Below, piece by piece: positions 5,503 to 10,288 of a stretch of 10,288 bases of DNA. The notes beneath the pieces were generated by a model, which was not told where the DNA came from, did no database searches, and saw only the letters and a program-made list of their open reading frames with translations. Positions within the stretch are counted from its first letter, which is position 1, and each line of letters starts with the position of its first letter. The DNA is from Bacteroidales bacterium (GTDB lineage: Bacteria; Bacteroidota; Bacteroidia; Bacteroidales; UBA932). A program made the position numbers and the translations under genes. The stretch lies in the NCBI GenBank assembly GCA_016285215.1, contig JAEEQI010000087.1:1-10288 (forward strand). Direction: 5' to 3'.

Positions 5503-7460
5503 TCGGCAAAATTCATTTCCTCGAAGAGGTAGTCCGCGTGGCCTACCTCTTTTATTACAAAGAGGAGGTAACGCACATCCAGGGAGATGTTGCGGCAAAT
5601 CTCGGGATCGAAGGCGAGGTCACTCATAGTGCCTTCCCACACGCGGTCAAAGTTGATGCCAATGAGCTGGCCGTCTGCGTTGAGCACCGGGCTGCCGGAG
5701 TTGCCGCCGGTGGTGTGGTTGGTGGCCAGGAAGCACACGGGCTGGTTCTCAAAGCCGCCGCGGGCGTAGATGTCTCTGAGCACCTGGGGGATGTTGTAGT
5801 CAAAGATCTCCGGATTGTCCTTCTCAATGATGCCTCGTAAGGTCGAGACCGGGGTGTAGTATACAGCATCTACGGGCCGATAGCCTTCTACGTGACCGTA
5901 GGCCACACGGAGGGTGAGGTTGGCATCCGGGAAGAAGGTCTTCTCGTTCTCGAATTCCATCTGGCCCTTCATATAGTCTCTGTAGCAGAGGTTGATGGCA
6001 TCGTTGAGGTCGTATACCTGCGGAGCCAGCTTGTTGTAGTAGAACTCGTTGATGGCTTCGGACAGCTCTACGGCCAGTTCGTCGTTGGCAAAGAGGGCGT
6101 CCTTCCAGGCTTCCATAGAGCCGTATTCGGCCTTCTTTTTGATAAAGTATTCCGGCTTGTAGCTGTCTTCGAGGGCCTGGTCAAAGGCCGTCATCATAGC
6201 CACGAAGGTCTCTTCGTCAATGGGCTGGTAGTAGTCTTTCTTATCCAGACGGCCGGCTACCAGTTTGAGTCTTTCGATGGTTCTTACCGTTTCGTTGTAA
6301 TACTCGTAGGCCCTGTAGAGGAGGTTGCGCTGGGCGTAAAGGTTGTACAGCCTTTGCGTGAGGCCTTCGTAGCGGGTGCCCTGGGCCCATTCCTCAAAGC
6401 GTTTTTCGTATTCCTGCTTGCGCTCTACGATCTTGTTCTTGCGGAGACCCTTTTCTTCTCCCTGCCACTTCTTCCAGGCATTGGCCACGGAAGCGTACTT
6501 GGACGAGTACTGGATGCGGACGGCCTGGCTCCGGTCCATATACTTCTTCATAATGTTGAGGCGGGTGGTGCGCAGGGCAATCTTCTCAGGGTCGGAAACG
6601 TTCTGGATGTATCTCACGGCCTCGGAGTGCACGTACTCCTGGGTGGAGCCGGGGCAGCCATAGACAAAGGTAAAGTCACCTTCCTTGACGCCGGCGCGGG
6701 AAATGGTGAGGGATTTTTTGGGCCGATAGGGGACATTGGCCTCGCTATAGTCGGCGGGAAGGTTGTCCGGTCCGGCATAGATGCGGAAGATGGAGAAGTC
6801 TCCGGTGTGGCGGGGCCACATCCAGTTGTCCGTTTCTCCGCCAAACTTGCCAATGGAGGACGGCGGAGCGCCCACCAGGCGGACGTCCCTGTACTCGCGG
6901 AAGACAAAGAGGAAGTACTGGTTGCCGTAGTAGAGGGCTTCTACGCTGGCCTTGATGCCGTTGCCTTCCTTCATAATCTGCTTGCACAGCTTGTCGGCGT
7001 TCTTCTCAATGAGAGCCTCGCGCTGCCCTTCGGTCATCTTTTCCTTGTAACCCTTGAGCACTACGGCGGTCACATCCTCCATCCTTTCCAGGAAGCGGAC
7101 GGTAAGGCCGGGGTTGGGGAGCTCATCGGCCTGGCTCAAAGCCCAGAAGCCGTCTTTCAGGTAATCGTGCTCCACGGAGGAATGGCGCTGGATGTAGCTG
7201 TATCCGCAGTGGTGGTTGGTGAACAGGAGGCCCTGGTCGCTTACCAGTTCTCCGGTGCAGCCGCTGCCAAACAGCACCACGGCGTCTTTCAGGCTGGCCT
7301 GGTTCACGCTGTAGATGTCTTCAGCGGACAATTTGAAGCCTTTGGCCTGCATGTCATTGATCCTTTGGGAAATAAGGGCGGGCAGCCACATGCCTTCATC
7401 GGCCTTGACGGGCAATACCCAGAGCGCCAGGAGCGCGGCAAGGATAGTGAAACGTTTCAT
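5499..7460 (-). CDS. dpp11: Asp/Glu-specific dipeptidyl-peptidase 11 (S46 family)
   Basis: Periplasmic serine exopeptidase that removes N-terminal dipeptides with Asp or Glu in second position. It has 653 residues from the ATG at 7460. A signal peptide (1-20, ending VKA) precedes DEGMWL, matching the P. gingivalis enzyme's mature start; an ATG four codons upstream (7472) is possible but spoils this alignment. Triad: His84 (TNHHCG), probable Asp221 (RHTGDF) and Ser588 (GGNSGSP). Arg606 (INFDR) lies exactly 18 residues after the serine, the Ser655-Arg673 spacing of P. gingivalis DPP11. DPP7-type enzymes have Gly there, so DPP11 is favoured. DNWMWPRH (211-218) matches the N-terminus-anchoring segment. 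Compared with the 720-residue P. gingivalis protein (from memory), about 60 residues are missing between Asp and Ser, in the helical lid region. The gene is divergent from the phosphorylase and overlaps pncB by 4 bp. Confidence 0.9.
   Translation of the reverse strand: MKRFTILAALLALWVLPVKADEGMWLPALISQRINDMQAKGFKLSAEDIYSVNQASLKDAVVLFGSGCTGELVSDQGLLFTNHHCGYSYIQRHSSVEHDYLKDGFWALSQADELPNPGLTVRFLERMEDVTAVVLKGYKEKMTEGQREALIEKNADKLCKQIMKEGNGIKASVEALYYGNQYFLFVFREYRDVRLVGAPPSSIGKFGGETDNWMWPRHTGDFSIFRIYAGPDNLPADYSEANVPYRPKKSLTISRAGVKEGDFTFVYGCPGSTQEYVHSEAVRYIQNVSDPEKIALRTTRLNIMKKYMDRSQAVRIQYSSKYASVANAWKKWQGEEKGLRKNKIVERKQEYEKRFEEWAQGTRYEGLTQRLYNLYAQRNLLYRAYEYYNETVRTIERLKLVAGRLDKKDYYQPIDEETFVAMMTAFDQALEDSYKPEYFIKKKAEYGSMEAWKDALFANDELAVELSEAINEFYYNKLAPQVYDLNDAINLCYRDYMKGQMEFENEKTFFPDANLTLRVAYGHVEGYRPVDAVYYTPVSTLRGIIEKDNPEIFDYNIPQVLRDIYARGGFENQPVCFLATNHTTGGNSGSPVLNADGQLIGINFDRVWEGTMSDLAFDPEICRNISLDVRYLLFVIKEVGHADYLFEEMNFAD
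5524..5553 (+). terminator. Probable intrinsic terminator of pncB, embedded in the dpp11 3' coding region
   Basis: A perfect 9-bp stem AAGAGGTAG (5524-5532) / CTACCTCTT (5543-5551) has a 10-base loop and ends in a T tract (5550-5553, then A and two more T). It starts 21 bases after the pncB stop. The stem is only moderately GC-rich and the T run is short, so it is weaker than the one at 2209. It overlaps codons for the last residues of dpp11 (about 636-646). Confidence 0.55.
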
Positions 7461-7470
7461 AGAGTGTGTC

Positions 7471-7482
7471 ATTTGTACAAAT
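7471..7482. repeat. 12-bp perfect palindrome over the dpp11 start region
   Basis: ATTTGTACAAAT is its own reverse complement. It overlaps the downstream half of the dpp11 -7 element and the upstream alternative ATG (7472). On the plus strand its TTTG (7472-7475) lies 22 bases before the phosphorylase -7 element, slightly farther than a usual -33 element. It may be an operator or simply a product of overlapping promoter motifs. Confidence 0.45.
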
Positions 7483-7485
7483 GTA
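7478..7485 (-). promoter_or_regulatory. Bacteroidota -7 element of dpp11 (TACATTTG)
   Basis: The minus strand reads TACATTTG, an exact TAnnTTTG match. It lies 17 bases before the preferred ATG at 7460 and 5 bases before the alternative ATG at 7472. Confidence 0.65.
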
Positions 7486-7497
7486 GTAAATAATTCT

Positions 7498-7505
7498 TAT
7501 CTTTG
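7498..7505 (+). promoter_or_regulatory. Bacteroidota -7 element of the nucleoside phosphorylase (TATCTTTG)
   Basis: Exact TAnnTTTG match 19 bases before the ATG at 7525. It supports that start over in-frame upstream codons, which would place the promoter inside the gene. A TTTG 22 bases upstream (7472-7475) is a possible weak -33 element. No Shine-Dalgarno sequence is present in the leader. Confidence 0.72.
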
Positions 7506-7524
7506 CCATACTAAACCTACTGTT

Positions 7525-8409
7525 ATGAGAATACCTGAATCTGAACTCATCATCAATAGTGACGGCTCTGCTTTCCATATCCATATGAAGCCGGAGCAGC
7601 TGGCGGATAATGTGATTATGATGGGAGACCCGGGCCGAATTGATATCCTGGCCGATTATCTCTCGGACATCGAATGCCGCAACGCTTCCCGTGAGTTTGT
7701 CTCCATTACCGGCAAGTACAAGGGAAAGCGCATCACCGCGCTGTCCCACGGCATTGGACCGGACAATATCGATATCGTGATGACGGAACTGGATGCCCTG
7801 GCCAATATAGACTTCAAGACCCGCGAGGTAAAGCCGGAGCACCGCACCCTCAATATCCTGAGAATCGGAACTTCCGGAGCCCTTCACGCAGACATTCCGC
7901 TGGGCAGTTATGTCCTGTCCCACATCAGCGTGGGCTTCGACGGAGTGATGAACTGGTACGCAAACCGGGAGAAGGTGACCATCCCCGAGGTGGAGGAAGC
8001 CTTCAAGAAACATATGAACTGGCCGGCGGTGCTTCCGTCTCCCTATTTTGTCAAGGCTTCTCCCAAGATCATTGACCTGATGCGGGATATCACCGTCAAG
8101 GGCGTTACCATATCGGCCCCCGGCTTCTACGGTCCTCAGGGCCGCGTGGTCCGCGTACCGTTGGCTATGCCGCATATGCTGGAAGACGTTGAGAGCTTCC
8201 GTTTCTCTACGGATGGGGAAGACTACCGCATCACCAATTTCGAGATGGAAAGTTCCCCGCTGGCCGGCCTGGCCGCCCACCTGGGACACAATGCCTCCAC
8301 GGTGTGCTGCATCATCGCCAACCGGTATCTCCAGAGCTCCAACCCGGACTACAAACCGGCCATCCGCAAACTCGTAGAGATTGCGGTGGACAAAATGAGC
8401 ACACTGTAA
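7525..8409 (+). CDS. udp: Uridine phosphorylase-type nucleoside phosphorylase
   Basis: Cytoplasmic enzyme of the NP-I (PNP/UDP) family that cleaves nucleosides with phosphate to a base and (deoxy)ribose 1-phosphate. It has 294 residues from the ATG at 7525; the open frame extends to 7315, but that part lies over dpp11's signal-peptide region and the promoter. Phosphate-site motifs are GDPGR (34-38) and RIGTSGAL (113-120). Base-site residues Gln205 and Arg207 (FYGPQGR) match the Q-x-R pair that binds uracil in E. coli Udp. The ribose motif EMES (240-243) is intact. The Q-x-R pair favours uridine over purine nucleosides, though the Bacteroidota branch is diverged and may accept thymidine or others. 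The gene is divergent from dpp11 across 64 bp and convergent with the esterase gene, leaving only 3 bp between stops. No clear terminator follows. Confidence 0.85.
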   Translation: MRIPESELIINSDGSAFHIHMKPEQLADNVIMMGDPGRIDILADYLSDIECRNASREFVSITGKYKGKRITALSHGIGPDNIDIVMTELDALANIDFKTREVKPEHRTLNILRIGTSGALHADIPLGSYVLSHISVGFDGVMNWYANREKVTIPEVEEAFKKHMNWPAVLPSPYFVKASPKIIDLMRDITVKGVTISAPGFYGPQGRVVRVPLAMPHMLEDVESFRFSTDGEDYRITNFEMESSPLAGLAAHLGHNASTVCCIIANRYLQSSNPDYKPAIRKLVEIAVDKMSTL

Positions 8410-8412
8410 AGA

Positions 8413-9858
8413 TTACCAATCAACAGAACGGAAAGGAGGGAGAGGAAGGCCGTTGTCGGTGACCACATTGGCACCGGCAGGCCAGTTGTGCCATGCATAG
8501 CGCACGGCGACGGGTGCGGGCACTTCCTCGCAGCGGACCAGGATGTCGTTGGTGTTCCAGTCGATTTCGGCCGAGGCGGGGTGCCAGACATGGTCCTCGC
8601 CGGCCAGCTCGAAGCCCTTCAGGACCAGTTTCTCCTGCGGGCCGTGGATGCGCCAGCAGTCACCGATGGTGGCGACGCCGTTGAAGCTGACCCGGGCGAC
8701 GGGGCCGTCGAAGGCAACCGACTTGTAAGTAGGATTCACCGGAAGGCCGTTAACGCCATAATCGTTGGCCAGGGCCAGCCAGGCCAGGCGCTCCCCTACC
8801 TCTTTCTTATACGGAGGATGGATGCAGTCCCGGTGGCCGATATCGGTGGTGGCGGCGATGCCGCAATGCTCCAGCAGCGCAGGAATCTTGTACTGGTTCT
8901 CTACCAGGACCGGCAGTTTGGTGCCGTCCGGTTCGTCATAGGAATAGGGGGCGATCTGCACCAGGTAGTAAGGCATTTCAGGGTTTCCCCACAGGGCACG
9001 CCACTCGTTCACCATGGAGGCGGTGATCTTCGGGTAGTCGCAGGGGTTGTCCAGGTTGGCTTCTCCCTGATACCAGATGAAGCCGCGGGCCGGATAGCGG
9101 CGCAGCGGATAGATCATTCCGTTGAACAGCTGGCCGGTGGTCACTTCCTCCCAGTGCAGGGTCTTGGAGAAGGCCACGTCGATGTCCGGCGTATTCTCCA
9201 GCGCCTTCACGCTGAGCCAGGCCTCGATGGGCGTGCCGCCCCAGTCGGTCACAAGAAGGCCGATGGGGACCTCCGGCATGAACTGGGAAAGGGTTTTGCC
9301 GAAGTGATAGGCCGTGGCGCTGAACTGCCGAGCGGCCGCCGGCGTGGAACGCTCCCAGCAGCCGGCGCAGTCTTCCTGCAGGGTGTCGGCATTGTTACGT
9401 TCTACCGTGAACATGCGCACCATCGGCGTGGACGCGGCGTCCCGGATGGTTTCGTAGGCGTTGGCCACGCGCTGGTGGTCCCAGCCGCCCAGAGGCATCT
9501 GCATGTTGGACTGACCGCTGCAGACCCAGACCTCGCCGATGGCCAGGTCCCGGACCGTAATTTTATCTTTTCCGGATTTGACAACAAGGGTCGAACTCCG
9601 GCCGTCGGCCTCAAAAGTGGGCAGTTGAGCCATCCACGTACCGTCTTCCTGCACTTTCGTCGTTACGGGTTTCTTATACCAGGAGGCCGAAACCAGCACC
9701 GTTTCACCGGGCTTTCCCCAGCCCACGACAGGGACGACGGAGTTCTGCTGCAGGACAGCATGATCCGAAAGGAGGCGGTGGAGCCGAAGCTCCTGGGCAC
9801 CCATGGAAAGACTTGCCAGCAGGCACGCCAGCAAAAGACAGATACGTGTTATTTTCAT
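8413..9858 (-). CDS. Secreted SGNH esterase, sialate O-acetylesterase / CE20 acetylesterase type
   Basis: A 481-residue protein predicted to remove O-acetyl groups from sugars. A signal peptide (about 1-21: MKITR, hydrophobic core, SMGA|Q) points to the periplasm or outer membrane. A beta-rich N-terminal domain (about 22-105, LLSDHAVLQQ.....GWGKPGE) precedes the catalytic domain. SGNH blocks are all present: Ser117 in CSGQSNMQ, Gly207-Gly208 in TDWGGTPIEAW, Asn268 in WYQGEANL, and Asp344/His347 in DCIHPPYK. The C-terminus has the family's AWHNWP.GANV....LP.PPFR pattern. The family was named for sialate O-acetylesterases but also includes acetyl-xylan esterases. No sialic acid genes are seen here and a carbohydrate-enzyme-like gene lies 11 bp upstream, so a plant or glycan polysaccharide is equally likely. 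Unlike the genes to its left, it contains many CATG tetranucleotides. Confidence 0.86.
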   Translation of the reverse strand: MKITRICLLLACLLASLSMGAQELRLHRLLSDHAVLQQNSVVPVVGWGKPGETVLVSASWYKKPVTTKVQEDGTWMAQLPTFEADGRSSTLVVKSGKDKITVRDLAIGEVWVCSGQSNMQMPLGGWDHQRVANAYETIRDAASTPMVRMFTVERNNADTLQEDCAGCWERSTPAAARQFSATAYHFGKTLSQFMPEVPIGLLVTDWGGTPIEAWLSVKALENTPDIDVAFSKTLHWEEVTTGQLFNGMIYPLRRYPARGFIWYQGEANLDNPCDYPKITASMVNEWRALWGNPEMPYYLVQIAPYSYDEPDGTKLPVLVENQYKIPALLEHCGIAATTDIGHRDCIHPPYKKEVGERLAWLALANDYGVNGLPVNPTYKSVAFDGPVARVSFNGVATIGDCWRIHGPQEKLVLKGFELAGEDHVWHPASAEIDWNTNDILVRCEEVPAPVAVRYAWHNWPAGANVVTDNGLPLPPFRSVDW

Positions 9859-9869
9859 ATGACAGTCGG

Positions 9870-10288
9870 TTATTCTTTTGCAAAGATAGCAAAAGATTGA
9901 TACGGTAGCTCGAAGGTAGCACCGTCCAACTGTATTTTTTCAAGCTTGTCCTTGAAGGTAGTCAGGGTGTAGCCGGCGGTCCCGGCCGGGAATTCCAGCC
10001 GGATAATCCTGTCTTTGTCCCCAAAATTCACCAGCGCTACGCTGTAGGAGCCGTCGGGCAGGACGGCGGCCGTCGCGGCCACGCCTTCCGGCAGATTACC
10101 GGAGAGTTTGCGGATCTCGCTGCCGGCGGGGAAATGGCGGCACATCAGGCTCCAGGTATAGTACCAGGGACGAACCTCTTCCTGCGAAGGGTCGCCGAAG
10201 ACCTCACTGCCCAGGATATTCCACATACCCCACAGCTTCACATCTTCGGTCTTGCCCGAGTCCCCGCTGGAGTGCATGGCGTCGTCCA
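9870..10288 (-). CDS. C-terminal fragment of a probable secreted carbohydrate-active enzyme
   Basis: The frame is open through the right edge (bases 10288-10278 encode ..DDA before the first Met at 10277), so the start lies outside and 138 complete codons plus the TAA are seen. The first half (LWGMWNILGS, then RPWYYTWSLMCRHFPAGSEI) looks like the last barrel helices of a glycoside hydrolase. The second half (SYSVALVNFGDKDRIIRLEF, then ELPYQSFAIFA) looks like the small beta-sandwich that follows such barrels. I cannot assign a family, and no catalytic residue is in view. It ends 11 bp before the esterase gene on the same strand, so the two probably form an operon for polysaccharide breakdown. 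It contains a CATG (10275-10278), in line with the esterase and unlike the rest of the window. Confidence 0.55.
   Translation of the reverse strand, partial: DDAMHSSGDSGKTEDVKLWGMWNILGSEVFGDPSQEEVRPWYYTWSLMCRHFPAGSEIRKLSGNLPEGVAATAAVLPDGSYSVALVNFGDKDRIIRLEFPAGTAGYTLTTFKDKLEKIQLDGATFELPYQSFAIFAKE
9881..9888 (-). promoter_or_regulatory. Possible internal promoter before the esterase (TATCTTTG)
   Basis: The minus strand reads TATCTTTG, an exact -7 match 22 bases before the ATG at 9858. It lies inside the last codons of the upstream gene and is framed by a perfect 7-bp inverted repeat, CTTTTGC (9875-9881) / GCAAAAG (9889-9895). The bases also encode FAIFAK of the upstream protein, so chance is possible. 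If real, it would let the esterase be expressed without the upstream gene. Confidence 0.5.

Noticed and set aside
5546..5565. 7-bp hairpin CCTCTTT / AAAGAGG
   Set aside because: It competes with the stronger 9-bp stem at 5524-5551, has no T tract after it, and is explained by dpp11 codons.
5892..7493. 533-codon open frame on the plus strand antisense to dpp11
   Set aside because: Its translation has no family motif and mirrors codon bias of dpp11, whose triad, signal peptide and specificity residue are intact on the other strand.
7315..7524. Extended N-terminus for the nucleoside phosphorylase
   Set aside because: This stretch overlaps dpp11's start and contains the -7 element; the family N-terminus begins naturally at the ATG at 7525.
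8364..8454. Possible terminators at the convergent end of the phosphorylase and esterase genes (CCGCAA/TTGCGG and AACGG/CCGTT stems)
   Set aside because: Stems are short or loops long and no T tract follows in either direction.
8488..9900. 470-codon open frame on the plus strand antisense to the esterase
   Set aside because: All SGNH blocks are present in the minus-strand gene; the antisense product is an unrecognisable Gly/Val/His-rich sequence.
1..10288. CRISPR arrays, tRNA or rRNA genes, insertion sequences, toxin-antitoxin or defence genes
   Set aside because: None seen: no spaced direct repeats apart from the coding repeat, no transposase motifs, and no gap long enough for an RNA gene.

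Overview
The window looks like a piece of a Bacteroidales chromosome (phylum Bacteroidota) with moderately high GC; I cannot name the genus. Three things point there. Five genes are preceded by an exact Bacteroidota -7 promoter element (TAnnTTTG), and a sixth (SASA) has one inside the 3' end of the gene before it. No start codon has a convincing Shine-Dalgarno sequence. The gene set is typical of the phylum: an S46 dipeptidyl-peptidase 11, a DUF1343/NamZ exo-muramidase, a Ser-rich exported DUF6515-like protein and a CE20/sialate-O-acetylesterase-type enzyme.

Layout, left to right. (1) 1-759 (+): C-terminal part of a NamZ-like peptidoglycan exo-N-acetylmuramidase, cut by the window edge. (2) 780-2201 (+): exported protein with a long Ser/Thr/Gln low-complexity segment and a Tyr-rich DUF6515-like C-terminus, ended by a strong intrinsic terminator (2209-2238). 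(3) 2253-2807 (+): nicotinamidase pncA. (4) 2799-3941 (-): peptide chain release factor 2, prfB, convergent with pncA and overlapping it. (5) 3997-5502 (+): nicotinate phosphoribosyltransferase pncB, divergent from prfB across a symmetric promoter region. (6) 5499-7460 (-): periplasmic Asp/Glu-specific dipeptidyl-peptidase 11, convergent with pncB and sharing a TTAA at the stops. (7) 7525-8409 (+): uridine phosphorylase-type nucleoside phosphorylase, divergent from dpp11. (8) 8413-9858 (-): secreted SGNH esterase. (9) 9870-10288 (-): C-terminal fragment of a probable secreted carbohydrate-active enzyme just upstream of the esterase on the same strand.

Function. pncA and pncB make up the two-step nicotinamide to nicotinate to nicotinate mononucleotide branch of NAD salvage, split by prfB. 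Dpp11 and the nucleoside phosphorylase fit a scavenging lifestyle based on peptides and nucleosides. The last two genes look like the end of a polysaccharide-degradation operon.

I see no dedicated unknown system such as defence, mobile or RNA-based modules. The most notable signals are architectural and compositional. Genes from pncA to the esterase alternate strictly in orientation, with convergent stops overlapping or 3 bp apart. Two intrinsic terminators lie inside the neighbouring gene's codons. Two divergent promoter pairs have nearly the same 20-21 bp spacing, one of them a perfect 11-bp inverted repeat. The tetranucleotide CATG is almost absent from 1-8412 (2 copies, none in the first 7349 bases) but present 9 times in 8413-10288, which suggests that the carbohydrate-enzyme block has a different origin. 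There is no gene-free stretch longer than 65 bases.
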